From NCBI RefSeq assembly GCF_000526795.1, contig NZ_JAGT01000001.1, positions 1,387,001 to 1,451,000 on the forward strand: DNA of 64,000 nucleotides, written 5' to 3'. Shown piece by piece: positions 24,636 through 33,175 of this stretch. The notes under the pieces are model-generated. The model was given only the letters and a program-made list of their open reading frames with translations, made no database searches and was not told where the DNA came from. Each line of letters begins with the position of its first letter. Position 1 is the stretch's first letter. Source of the stretch: Ruminococcus flavefaciens AE3010. GTDB lineage: Bacteria; Bacillota; Clostridia; Oscillospirales; Ruminococcaceae. Both the position numbers and the translations under genes were made by a program.

Positions 24636-25322
24636 ATGAAAGCACTGGTACTTTTCAGCGGCGGAGTTGACAGCACCACCTGTCTCGGCATCGCCGTCAA
24701 TAAATACGGAGCAGACCAAGTTCTGGCTCTTTCACTCTACTACGGACAAAAGCACAGCCGCGAGCTTGAAGCGGCACGAAAGATAGCCGCTCACTACGGC
24801 GTAAAACACAAGGAGCTTGACCTTGCTCTCATCTTTGCGGACAGCGACTGCTCGCTGCTCAGAGGCTCCACAGAGGATATCCCCAAGGAGTCCTACGCAG
24901 AACAGCTAAAAAAGACAGACGGCAAGCCTGTTTCAACTTATGTACCGTTCCGAAACGGACTTTTCCTTGCATCTGCGGCAAGCATTGCACTGTCGAATGG
25001 CTGCACAGAGATATACTACGGCGCTCACAGCGATGACGCCGCAGGCAACGCCTACCCTGACTGCAGCAGCGACTTCAACGACGCTATCAACCGCGCTATC
25101 TACCTCGGAAGCGGTGAGGAGCTCCGCGTTGTGGCGCCCTTTATCGGAATGAACAAGGCTCAGGTGGTAGCTGAGGGACTTAAACTGAACGTCCCCTACG
25201 AGCTCACATGGAGCTGCTATGAGGGCGGCGACAAGCCCTGCGGTGTATGCGGCACCTGCCGCGACAGAATGGCGGCATTCAGAGCCAACGGCATGGACGA
25301 CCCTGCCATGAAAGGAGAATGA
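24636..25322 (+). CDS. queC: 7-cyano-7-deazaguanine synthase
   Basis: A 228-aa ATP-pyrophosphatase-fold enzyme converting 7-carboxy-7-deazaguanine to preQ0 with ammonia and ATP. The P-loop is [28 protein letters not shown] and [17 protein letters not shown] are family motifs. Four Cys form the C-terminal zinc site ([18 protein letters not shown]). AAGGAG lies upstream of the ATG at 24636. The gene follows folE after 10 bp, and its stop codon overlaps an ATG just before the queF start. Confidence 0.95.
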   Translation: MKALVLFSGGVDSTTCLGIAVNKYGADQVLALSLYYGQKHSRELEAARKIAAHYGVKHKELDLALIFADSDCSLLRGSTEDIPKESYAEQLKKTDGKPVSTYVPFRNGLFLASAASIALSNGCTEIYYGAHSDDAAGNAYPDCSSDFNDAINRAIYLGSGEELRVVAPFIGMNKAQVVAEGLKLNVPYELTWSCYEGGDKPCGVCGTCRDRMAAFRANGMDDPAMKGE

Positions 25323-25324
25323 CT

Positions 25325-25822
25325 ATGAGCGGAAGAACCGAAAACGAAAAGGGTGATATCACCCTGCTGGGCAATCAGCATACAAAGTATAACTACGACT
25401 ATGACCCGTCAGTGCTGGAGACCTTTCCAAACAAGCACCCCGACAACGACTACTTCGTGAAGTTCAACTGTCCAGAATTCACAAGCCTGTGTCCTATCAC
25501 AGGTCAGCCAGACTTCGCAACTATATACATCTCATACATACCAGCCGAAAGAATGGTGGAGAGCAAGTCCTTGAAGCTCTACCTGTTCAGCTTCCGCAAT
25601 CACGGCGATTTCCATGAGGACTGCGTGAACATCATCATGAAAGACCTCATAAAGCTCATGGATCCGAAATATATCGAGGTGTGGGGAAAGTTCCTGCCTC
25701 GCGGCGGTCTGTCCATAGACCCCTACTGCAACTACGGCAAGGCAGGCACAAAATGGGAGCAGATGGCGTGGGAACGTCTCTCTCAGCATGATATGTATCC
25801 CGAAACTGTCAATAACAGGTGA
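25325..25822 (+). CDS. queF: NADPH-dependent 7-cyano-7-deazaguanine reductase
   Basis: A 165-aa T-fold enzyme that reduces preQ0 to preQ1, the base inserted into tRNA by Tgt. The thioimide-forming Cys56 lies in [18 protein letters not shown]. The QueF motif appears as [21 protein letters not shown] (without its first residue). It is the short, unimodular form. The ATG at 25325 is chosen because AGGAG is 7 nt upstream; the ATG at 25319 overlapping the queC stop is too close to that site. It is the last gene of the operon, so GTP to preQ1 is complete in one transcript. Confidence 0.95.
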   Translation: MSGRTENEKGDITLLGNQHTKYNYDYDPSVLETFPNKHPDNDYFVKFNCPEFTSLCPITGQPDFATIYISYIPAERMVESKSLKLYLFSFRNHGDFHEDCVNIIMKDLIKLMDPKYIEVWGKFLPRGGLSIDPYCNYGKAGTKWEQMAWERLSQHDMYPETVNNR

Positions 25823-25947
25823 AGTCAGCCTGTAGGGGCGAACATTGTTCGCCCGAGCCGTTAGCCATTAGCCTTTAGCTTTTAGTAAGCTGAACCCATG
25901 AACGGGATTCCAAAAGGAGTATACTCCCTTTGGTCAGGTCAAGGGTG

Positions 25948-25990
25948 ACTCCCCACAGGGTGGGGAGATGTCGCAACGCGACAGAGGGGA
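25948..25990. repeat. Two-hairpin element, covarying copy of 4268-4307
   Basis: CTCCCCA/TGGGGAG with a 5-nt loop, then TGTCGC/GCGACA with loop AAC, then GAGGGG. The copy at 4268-4307 has CTCCCTA/TAGGGAG and TGTCC/GGACA, so paired positions changed together. Confidence 0.75.
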
Positions 25991-26070
25991 CGGACCCGAT
26001 TAGGGGGACAGCCCTTGTGGGGTATGGGGCAAAGCCCCGCATACGTCAGGCGCCTCGCAAGGGGTGAATA

Positions 26071-26099
26071 AAAAAACAGTCCGGTGGACTGTTTTTTTA
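26071..26099 (+). terminator. Intrinsic terminator of the que operon
   Basis: Stem AACAGTCC/GGACTGTT with loop GGT(G), flanked by A and T runs. It lies 250 bp after queF, beyond the repeats. A second strong hairpin, GGGGACGCCTT/AAGGCGTCCCC, follows at 26102-26131. Confidence 0.75.
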
Positions 26100-26143
26100 G
26101 AGGGGACGCCTTGTAAGAGAAGGCGTCCCCTTGATCTAAACAT

Positions 26144-26186
26144 AAAAAACTCCGCTGTAACCGTTAATACAGCGGAGCTTTTTTAT
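26144..26186. terminator. Bidirectional terminator between the que operon and the GH5 gene
   Basis: Stem CTCCGCTGTA/TACAGCGGAG with A-run before and T-run after. It terminates the GH5 gene on the minus strand. Confidence 0.85.
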
Positions 26187-26211
26187 AATGGGGGGGTAAA
26201 TTCAAATTTGA

Positions 26212-28485
26212 TCAGCCTGCAATATCAAGAGAAGCGACCTTCTTGAGGAGATACTCCTGTATGCGGAGAGCGTCGTTGGCTGTGATGCCCTCGCTGGACT
26301 TGTCAACGTCGCCGTTTGCAAGTCCCTTTTCGGTGATATGCTTTGCGTCAGAACCATTGAGACCGTACTTGTTGGGATTTGCAAGGAACTGCATTATAAG
26401 CACAACATCGGACATATCTATCTCGCCGTCACAGTTTACATCGCCGTACTTGTCAGCCTTTACGTCTGCAACAGTAGTTGTTGATGTAACAGGCTCTGTA
26501 ACTGTAGTAGTCTGCGTTGTTGTCGAAGTAACAGTTGTTGTAACTGTAGTTGTGGTCGAGGTGGTTGTTGAAGTCGATGTTGTCGTAGTCTCGGAAGTAG
26601 TAGTTGTTGCTGTCGTTGTGGTAGTTGTAGTCGTTGTGGGCTGTGAGCCGTTTGAGGCAACGATGAATGCCTTTATGCTCTCAGCTCCCGAAGCAGGAGG
26701 TGTTATCTCCTTGCCCGACTTGTCGGAAGCGTACCAAGCCTGTAAGAGTGCGGACTTTTCATTCTTTATCATATCGATGAGCTGCTTCTTTACGTCAGCG
26801 TCTGTAACAGCCTCAGAGGGCTCTGTTGATACGTCCATTACCTGCTTTGGATTGTTCATGTCAAGAGTGATAATGCCTGACTTCTTAGCCTCCCATACGT
26901 ATGACACCCAGTAGCTCTTACCGTTGAGCTGTGGTGAGAAGCCCAGACAGCCGTTCATGAAGTTTGTATTTCCTGCGAACTGAACATCAACGAATGCAGT
27001 TTCGCCGATACTTGTACCGAAGTTCACTGTGCCGTTTCCGTTGTCCTTGCCGTAGATCTTGTCGCTCTCGGATACATTTGCCATTGTAGTAGTAGTTACA
27101 ACCTCATTGGGATTTGTAACGGAAGTAACGATAGTGGACTCAGCGCTTCCTCTTGCGTACTTGTTGATAGCTGCAACGATCTCGGGACGCTTCCATGTGC
27201 AGTTTGATCTGTCAAGGAGCATGAAGCTGATATCGTCCCACCAGCAGCAGGTAACGCCTACAGATGAAGCATAAGCTGTGAAGTAAGCAGCGCAGTCAAC
27301 TCTGTCCTGTACGTTGTTGCCCTTTTCTCTTGCGCCGTACTCACCTACATAAACAGGGATACCCTTTGAGGTGTACTTCTGGTAAACCTTGTCGAATGCC
27401 TGATTTATCTCGCTTGTGTCTGTGTTGATGTTAAACTTTGAAACGCTCTGGGAGTCGCTTTCCTCAGCAAGAGCGAAGCCGTATGGCAGATATGCGTGAA
27501 CAGCTACGATAAGTCTGTTCTGTGCACTGTCGTTAGGTATCTGGAAGTTCTCATTTGTAGCGCCGTCAACGGAGCAGTCATAACCCGGGACTGCAACGTA
27601 TCTTGTGCTGTTGTTGCCGCCTGACTTACGGATAGTGTCAAGGCAGTCCTGATTGAGCTTGTTGATAGTCTTTATAGCGTCGATACAGTCAGCGTTGGAG
27701 GGATTTATCCACCACTCGTTCTGGTGACCGATAAGACGTGGCTCGTTCATGGTCTCGAAGATGAGCTTATCATCGTATTCCTTGAAACGGTCAGCAATCT
27801 GTGACCATACAGTGGTCATGTACTTCTTGGACTGGTCGTAGTGAGCAGTATCGGGGTACATATACTTTGCATCGTTATCGTGGTGAACGTTAAGGATAAC
27901 GTACATACCGTCGTCGATAGCATAGTCAACTATCTCCTGAACTCTGTCCATCCACTGCTTGGATATCTGGTAGCTGCCGTCAACGTGGTTGTGCCATGAA
28001 ACAGGGATACGGACAGTTCTGAAGCCTGCTGCCTTAACTGTGTCTATCATCTTCTTGGAGGTCTTATAGCCACCGTTCCAGCAGGTCTCGATGCCCATTT
28101 CGCTGCCAACCCAGCCTGTATCGTCGATAGCGTCCATAGTATTTCCCAGGTTCCAGCCAAGGCGCATATCCTTTACGAACTTGATACCCTCAGTCTCGGG
28201 AACTGACTTTGCAGGGATATTGAGGTCGGGGATATTGTAATCGGCTGCTGCAACCTTATTGCTTGTAAGGAGAGGTACCGAGAATTCGCCGACGTCTGTC
28301 ACGCTGATGTCGGAATTCAATACCTCGGCAGGAATTGTGTATGTGCTGTCGGAGCTTTCACCTGCAAACTGCTGTATACTTACACTTACAGCGGACGTGG
28401 TGAAAACAGTGCTTCCCATAGCCGAGGAAACAAGGGTAACTGCTGCAAGAGCAGCGGAACAGCCTTTCTTGAAGAAACTATTCAT
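26212..28485 (-). CDS. Cellulosomal GH5 endoglucanase with dockerin
   Basis: A 757-aa secreted protein. Signal peptide (about 1-32) and a low-complexity N-terminal region to about 95. The GH5 domain (about 98-445) contains LGWNLGNTMDA, RIPVSWHNHVDG, acid/base Glu248 in ETMNEPR and nucleophile Glu382 in VGEYGAREK, which resembles GH5_4. Residues about 470-615 form a separate beta domain (SYWVSYVWEAKKSG .. ESIKAFIVAS), probably a carbohydrate-binding module of a family I cannot name. A Thr/Ser/Val linker leads to the dockerin (about 678-750, GDVNCDGEIDMSD and NGDVDKSSEGITANDA). It hydrolyses internal beta-1,4-glucan bonds. The start has AAAGGAA upstream. It is divergent from the regulator gene at 28807. 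Confidence 0.92.
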   Translation of the reverse strand: MNSFFKKGCSAALAAVTLVSSAMGSTVFTTSAVSVSIQQFAGESSDSTYTIPAEVLNSDISVTDVGEFSVPLLTSNKVAAADYNIPDLNIPAKSVPETEGIKFVKDMRLGWNLGNTMDAIDDTGWVGSEMGIETCWNGGYKTSKKMIDTVKAAGFRTVRIPVSWHNHVDGSYQISKQWMDRVQEIVDYAIDDGMYVILNVHHDNDAKYMYPDTAHYDQSKKYMTTVWSQIADRFKEYDDKLIFETMNEPRLIGHQNEWWINPSNADCIDAIKTINKLNQDCLDTIRKSGGNNSTRYVAVPGYDCSVDGATNENFQIPNDSAQNRLIVAVHAYLPYGFALAEESDSQSVSKFNINTDTSEINQAFDKVYQKYTSKGIPVYVGEYGAREKGNNVQDRVDCAAYFTAYASSVGVTCCWWDDISFMLLDRSNCTWKRPEIVAAINKYARGSAESTIVTSVTNPNEVVTTTTMANVSESDKIYGKDNGNGTVNFGTSIGETAFVDVQFAGNTNFMNGCLGFSPQLNGKSYWVSYVWEAKKSGIITLDMNNPKQVMDVSTEPSEAVTDADVKKQLIDMIKNEKSALLQAWYASDKSGKEITPPASGAESIKAFIVASNGSQPTTTTTTTTTATTTTSETTTTSTSTTTSTTTTVTTTVTSTTTQTTTVTEPVTSTTTVADVKADKYGDVNCDGEIDMSDVVLIMQFLANPNKYGLNGSDAKHITEKGLANGDVDKSSEGITANDALRIQEYLLKKVASLDIAG

Positions 28486-28683
28486 GTTAAAAACTTCCTT
28501 TCTCTACAGTTTAGAGTTGAGAGTGCAGAGTTGAGAGTTTAGGTGTTCGCTGCGCTCACGTTATTAAAAATATACCGCCAAAGGCGACTCCGCAGCTTTC
28601 AACTCTCAATTCTCAACTCTCAACTTCTACATATACGTACAATTAAATCAAGGGACGTCGTCCCCTATATTTTTGTTACTATA

Positions 28684-28712
28684 ATTATAGAGCAGATAAA
28701 TGTAAATTTCAA
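28684..28712 (-). promoter_or_regulatory. Promoter of the GH5 endoglucanase gene
   Basis: On the minus strand, TTGAAA (28707-28712), a 17-nt spacer, TATAAT (28684-28689). Confidence 0.7.
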
Positions 28713-28755
28713 TGAAAATTCCAACTGTATTTATGTACTTTTCAGCTTTTTGCAG

Positions 28756-28784
28756 TTGATTTCTCCCCTGCCATGTGGTATAAT
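28756..28784 (+). promoter_or_regulatory. Promoter of the AraC-type regulator gene
   Basis: TTGATT (28756-28761), a 17-nt spacer, TATAAT (28779-28784), followed closely by AAGGAGG and the start codon. Confidence 0.7.
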
Positions 28785-28806
28785 CATAACAAGGAGGTGA
28801 CTGCCC

Positions 28807-30978
28807 ATGAGAAAACGAATAGCATTCATAACCGTAAATGTGGAAAAGCTCTACCAGACCAGCCTTATTGAGGCGATGTGGCGGCAGTCCGCCGCCTTTG
28901 GCTATGATCTTGCAGTGCTGACCCATTTCGTAAACTTCGACAACGAGTCCGACCACCTTAAAGGTGACGAAAATATCTACACCCTCATCAGACAGCTCAG
29001 CTTTGACGGAGCTGTTATCGACTTAGGCTCATTCTACAGCCGTTCCCTGTCAAAAAAGCTGGAGGACATGCTTTGGGAAAAGGGCATACCTGTCATCGCT
29101 CTCGATTACTTCAGCGAACGCTTTGAAAGCTGCCTGCAAAACAACAGGGAGAACTTCCGACAGCTCACCGAGCACTTCATCAAAGTTCACGGCTTCACAA
29201 ATATATACTGTCTCAGCGGTCCCGAGAACGTCATACATACCACAGAGCGTATAGAGGGCTACAAGGACGCTCTCGCCGAAAACGGCATACCATTCAGACA
29301 GGATCATGTTTTCTACGGCGACTTCTGGGTGAACTACGCAAAGAGCTTCGCGGCGCGTATCGCCAAGGGCGAAATAGAACGTCCGCAGGCTATTGTATGC
29401 GGAAATGATTTCATGGCTTTGCAGCTCTGCCTTTCACTTGCGGAAAACGGCATAAGCGTCCCTGACGACATAGCCGTGGGCGGCTACGACGGCAACCCCG
29501 ATGTAAGCAGCTACCACCCGTCGCTCACCACCTTTGGAGGCGGCTTCACGGAAAACGGTATCAACGCCGTGTGCCGCCTGCATAAGCTCATAAGCGGAAA
29601 AGCTCCCGACAAGCGCATAGCAGTCCGCCCTGCCGTCAAGGTTGGAGCAAGCTGCGGCTGCAGGGCTGATACCTCGGGAGATGCCGCCATAAGCGAGAAG
29701 ATGTTCGCAAGGGACATGACCATGGGAATATTCATGCACAGTAACTATTCCTCCATGATGAACAACGTCAAGAACATGGACGAGTGTGCTATAGTACTGG
29801 CACAGAATGCCTATCTTCTCTATCCCAAAAGCGATTTCTTCCTCTGCCTTTGCGGCGGCGAGGAGAGCTCTGGCAGAGGCTACACTGATACTATGCTGTG
29901 TCCTATGAGATACTGTAACGGCAGGTGTGACATAGCTCAGCAGGAATTCCCGCTGGATATGATGATACCCAAGCAGGAGCTCACAGATAAGCCCGCCGCC
30001 TATATCTTCACTCCCCTCCACTACCTCGACAGGAACTTCGGCTACTGCGTCCGCAGATATTCAGACAGCATAGTATTTGAGCAGTATTACGGCGAATTCT
30101 GTCAGGTCGCTGCCAATACCATAGAGCGCATACGCATGCTTGACTACGAAAGGTCACTCAACGAGAAAATACAGCGGCTCTCCGAGCGTGATATCCTCAC
30201 GGGTCTTTTCAGCCGCAAGGGACTTATCTCACGGACAGACGGCCTCAGTCCCGAGCGCAGATACTACGGCGTTCTCTACTGCATCGAGGGAGCTGAGCAG
30301 CTCCGCGGACAGTACGGCAATGAGTACGTGCGACAGATAATAGTGTCATTTGCACAGGCAGTCAACCTGTCCTGCGCAAGGGGTGAGCTCGCCGCAAGAA
30401 CAGGCAGCGAGGAGTTCATAATGATAGGCGAATGTGACGATTCCGACTTTCCCGAGCAGCTCTTCATAAATTCATTGAAGTCCAATCTGAAAATGATAGA
30501 GATGCAGCAGAATGTGAGCATATCCCCTATGCTCGCCCGCTTATCCGCAGTCACCGACAGCAGTATCTCTCCAACTGATATGATAGCGCAGCTTGAAAAA
30601 AAGCTGGAGGATACGCGCAGCTCCTCAGCAGACAGCAGCAGCGCCTTTCTCGGCAAGCTCCGCGAGCTCCAGTACAACGTCTACGAGGAGCCCCAGCTTG
30701 AATGGACAGCGTTCAAAGCCGCTGCAAGAATAGGCTTGAGCATTTCCTACTTCCAGCACCTCTACCGCCAGTTTCTGAATATAAGCTTTAACGCCGATGT
30801 TATCTCCGCACGTCTCGCTCTTGCGGAGCAACTTCTTGTGAACACAGCTCTTAACGTCAGCGAGATAGCCGAGAGATGCGGATACCCCGACGCCTCACAT
30901 TTCATGAAGCTTTTCCGCAGAAAAAAGGGCATGACAGCCTCGGAGTACAGAAAAGCCATGACAGGCAGCGGAGAATAA
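28807..30978 (+). CDS. Transcriptional regulator: LacI-type sensor, GGDEF-like and AraC DNA-binding domains
   Basis: A 723-aa cytoplasmic protein. Residues 1-290 resemble the sugar-binding part of LacI/GalR regulators (RIAFITVNVEKLYQTSL .. CGNDFMALQLCLSLAENGISVPDDIAVGGYDG). A linker or GAF-like region follows. About 455-600 is a degenerate GGDEF domain (RDILTGLFSRKG, with TGSEEF instead of GGDEF), so cyclase activity is unlikely. Residues about 620-720 are an AraC helix-turn-helix pair (ARIGLSISYFQHLYRQFL .. SEIAERCGYPDASHFMKLFRR). This architecture couples sugar sensing to DNA binding. It is divergent from the GH5 endoglucanase, making that gene a likely target. Start ATG with AAGGAGG upstream. 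Confidence 0.85.
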   Translation: MRKRIAFITVNVEKLYQTSLIEAMWRQSAAFGYDLAVLTHFVNFDNESDHLKGDENIYTLIRQLSFDGAVIDLGSFYSRSLSKKLEDMLWEKGIPVIALDYFSERFESCLQNNRENFRQLTEHFIKVHGFTNIYCLSGPENVIHTTERIEGYKDALAENGIPFRQDHVFYGDFWVNYAKSFAARIAKGEIERPQAIVCGNDFMALQLCLSLAENGISVPDDIAVGGYDGNPDVSSYHPSLTTFGGGFTENGINAVCRLHKLISGKAPDKRIAVRPAVKVGASCGCRADTSGDAAISEKMFARDMTMGIFMHSNYSSMMNNVKNMDECAIVLAQNAYLLYPKSDFFLCLCGGEESSGRGYTDTMLCPMRYCNGRCDIAQQEFPLDMMIPKQELTDKPAAYIFTPLHYLDRNFGYCVRRYSDSIVFEQYYGEFCQVAANTIERIRMLDYERSLNEKIQRLSERDILTGLFSRKGLISRTDGLSPERRYYGVLYCIEGAEQLRGQYGNEYVRQIIVSFAQAVNLSCARGELAARTGSEEFIMIGECDDSDFPEQLFINSLKSNLKMIEMQQNVSISPMLARLSAVTDSSISPTDMIAQLEKKLEDTRSSSADSSSAFLGKLRELQYNVYEEPQLEWTAFKAAARIGLSISYFQHLYRQFLNISFNADVISARLALAEQLLVNTALNVSEIAERCGYPDASHFMKLFRRKKGMTASEYRKAMTGSGE

Positions 30979-30988
30979 AAGGCAAAAT

Positions 30989-31019
30989 GCCCGAAAGCAG
31001 CTTAATGCCGCTTTCGGGC
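30989..31019. terminator. Bidirectional terminator between the regulator and the RTX gene
   Basis: Ten-pair stem GCCCGAAAGC/GCTTTCGGGC between two convergent genes. The minus-strand side is followed by ATTTTGCCTTTT. Confidence 0.75.
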
Positions 31020-31024
31020 TCATA

Positions 31025-33169
31025 TTATTTCAGATCGAACGAGTAGTAGCCTTTGCTTTTGTCAAGTGTATAGCTGTCAGTGCCGAAAACAAAGGTATAC
31101 CGCGAAGGGTCATACTTCATTATAGTCACCTTGTCTCCCGTCTGCATATTCTTTATGGTGAGACTTTTATCATCGGAGGTGGTGAATATCATATCGGAGG
31201 TCTCCATACCGTCAAATACGATGGTTTCCTCACCGTCCGAATCCTTTATGATATCGCTGCCGAAGCCTTTCCGGAAGATGTACTTATCGTCGCCTATTCC
31301 ACCGCAGAGCATGTCATTGCCCTCATCGCCTGTAAGCTGATCATTGCCCATACTGCCGTAAAGAATGTCATTGCCTGTTCCGCCTTTGAGGGTATCGTCT
31401 CCGGGACCGCCGTGTAGAATGTCGTTATGCTCCTGTCCCCACAATGTATCATTTCCCTCATTGCCGTAGAGCTTGTCATTGCCTTCACGTCCAAAGAGCT
31501 TGTCATCGCCCTCGCCGCCGTATATATCATCGTCGCCCTTGAATCCGCGGACAAGATCTTCCCCGCTTGTTCCGTAGATAGCTTCCGAAGAATCAGGGTA
31601 GTGTCTTGCATTATCTCCGTCTGCGACCCGCCATACAGCCTTGCCCTCATTGTTGCGGTATTCAAGGAACCTGCTCCATACGCCGAAGCCTGCAAGGCTG
31701 CTCTGTCCCAGACTTTTAAGAAAGCTGTCACGCACCTTCATGGCGCCTGTGATACATGATCTAACAGCAGCCACCGCATTGTTCACGGTATTTACGCTGT
31801 TTCTCAGACAGGAGCAGACCATTTCAGTAGCCGAAAGCTGGTTCTGCAAAACAAAGCCCAGCTCCGCTGTGAGCTGCCTCGATGAAACGTCGCCGACTGC
31901 ATAGCCCACCTGAGAAGCACGGTCCGATATGCTCTCTACGGCAAGTGAAGCGCCGATGTAGTAGAGCTTCATAAGATCGGGGTCAGACATTACATAGCTG
32001 AGCCTGTCACTGATAGAAGCAGACGCAAGAGAGCTGTCAGCTCCCGAATCGTTGGGTATGATTATAAGGTCAAACACCATGTCCTGACCAGCCTTTTTTC
32101 CTGCGTATGAGGTCAGGGGCACTATTATCTCATAGAGATTGGTGAGGAAGCCTACGCACTCCTCCAGAGAAGCCTTTTCGCCGTTGAGTCCGTCGGGAGA
32201 ATTGCTTCCGCCGACAAACTGCTCAGAAAGAGTCATAAGGGTCCTGCATATATCCTCGCGCTTTTCATGTGGAAGCTGCATGGCATTTCTGCTCAGCTCC
32301 CGTGAGCACATTGCAAGGTCTCTCTGCACATTTACCTGATCGTTGAACATATTTGTCCTGAAATTGAAAAGGTAATCGCAGTAATGGGCATCAACGTCCT
32401 TGTAATACTGTGGTACTATGGTATGTGCGCCGTAGATATCCGTAGGAGAGGTATTAGTCCTGATATAGACCGTGTTGGCGTCGGGAATGATCTTGTTGCC
32501 CAGGACGTTCACGTAGTCGTTGTCGCCGCATACGGAGTACATTCTCCTGCTTAGCTCGCTGACGCGGCTCTGACTTATGCTTCCGAGAAATTCGGGTGAA
32601 AAGCCCTGTCCGTCAAAGGATATGCAGTACCTTACCCTGTCTCCGTAATCAGACCTGAGAGTAACGTACTGCGAGAGATTCCCGCCCTTGGAATGACCTG
32701 TTACCACAAGCTTTACATCGCCGCTGAGGTCGAGTGTGTCAAGCACGTCGTTGAAGTACCTGAGCGCCACATTCTGATACTCCGACGAGGTATTTGAAAG
32801 GCCGTCGCCATTGTCGTACCAGCGTCCCGTACCTGTACCGCGAAACACCACATAGACCTTTGAGCCGTCGGAGCTTCTGAATACAGCACCGCAGGCTCCC
32901 TTGTACTTCTGCCGCTTATGCTCGGAAAAGCTGACCAGCTCCAGTGAGCCCACATCTTCGTTTCTTTTCAGAGAAAGGCTGCGCCTGACCATTTCCAGAG
33001 CCGCCTTCTGGGAATCTTCAAGACCGTCGAAGCTTATCTGGTCAACAATGCTTTTCAGCGTTATCGGAGCGCTGCTCTTCAGACATCTGTCAACATACAT
33101 GAATGTATTGAGTATTATCGAAGCTCTTGCTTCATTAGTTATCCCTTTTTCTGCAAAGAAATCAGCCAT
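31025..33169 (-). CDS. Alpha/beta-hydrolase (DUF2974-like) with C-terminal RTX calcium-binding repeats
   Basis: A 714-aa protein without signal peptide. Residues about 60-265 are a lipase-like alpha/beta hydrolase: VVFRGTGTGRWYDNGDG, then GHSKGGNLSQYV with the nucleophile Ser, as in DUF2974/Mbeg1 proteins. A helical region of about 250 residues follows. From about 540 to 640 lie at least nine RTX nonapeptides of type GGxGxDxLx (GGEGDDKLFGREGNDKLYGN and onward), which bind calcium outside the cell in known RTX proteins. A short C-terminal beta domain ends it. The ATG at 33169 is preferred over TTG at 33175. Last gene of a four-gene unit. The export route is unknown, since no type I secretion genes are nearby. 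Possibly a secreted lipase or toxin. Confidence 0.75.
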   Translation of the reverse strand: MADFFAEKGITNEARASIILNTFMYVDRCLKSSAPITLKSIVDQISFDGLEDSQKAALEMVRRSLSLKRNEDVGSLELVSFSEHKRQKYKGACGAVFRSSDGSKVYVVFRGTGTGRWYDNGDGLSNTSSEYQNVALRYFNDVLDTLDLSGDVKLVVTGHSKGGNLSQYVTLRSDYGDRVRYCISFDGQGFSPEFLGSISQSRVSELSRRMYSVCGDNDYVNVLGNKIIPDANTVYIRTNTSPTDIYGAHTIVPQYYKDVDAHYCDYLFNFRTNMFNDQVNVQRDLAMCSRELSRNAMQLPHEKREDICRTLMTLSEQFVGGSNSPDGLNGEKASLEECVGFLTNLYEIIVPLTSYAGKKAGQDMVFDLIIIPNDSGADSSLASASISDRLSYVMSDPDLMKLYYIGASLAVESISDRASQVGYAVGDVSSRQLTAELGFVLQNQLSATEMVCSCLRNSVNTVNNAVAAVRSCITGAMKVRDSFLKSLGQSSLAGFGVWSRFLEYRNNEGKAVWRVADGDNARHYPDSSEAIYGTSGEDLVRGFKGDDDIYGGEGDDKLFGREGNDKLYGNEGNDTLWGQEHNDILHGGPGDDTLKGGTGNDILYGSMGNDQLTGDEGNDMLCGGIGDDKYIFRKGFGSDIIKDSDGEETIVFDGMETSDMIFTTSDDKSLTIKNMQTGDKVTIMKYDPSRYTFVFGTDSYTLDKSKGYYSFDLK

Positions 33170-33175
33170 AGACAA

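Larger units (their letters stand above)
25823..26211. other. Intergenic mosaic of repeats and terminators after queF
   Basis: 389 bp. It contains a GCGAACATTGTTCGC hairpin preceded by GTAGGG (25832-25854), TTAGCCA/TTAGCCT/TTAGCTT heptamers (25861-25888) and a two-hairpin element at 25948-25990. Near 26010-26060 is a GC-rich stretch with GGGGCAAAGCCCC-type hairpins. Three strong hairpins follow before the GH5 stop codon. A 60-codon plus-strand reading across the terminators (26064-26246) is not a credible gene. Confidence 0.65.
28486..28806. other. Divergent control region between the GH5 gene and the AraC-type regulator
   Basis: 321 bp with a promoter in each direction (28684-28712 minus, 28756-28784 plus). 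The GH5 leader of about 190 nt contains heptamers AGAGTTG/AGAGTGC/AGAGTTG/AGAGTTT (28513-28540) and TCAACTC/TCAATTC/TCAACTC/TCAACTT (28599-28626). These are inverted copies of each other and could fold into a long stem around a 58-nt loop. Confidence 0.7.

Noticed and set aside
26064..26246. 60-codon plus-strand reading after the que operon
   Set aside because: It runs through three intrinsic terminators and has no recognisable protein features.
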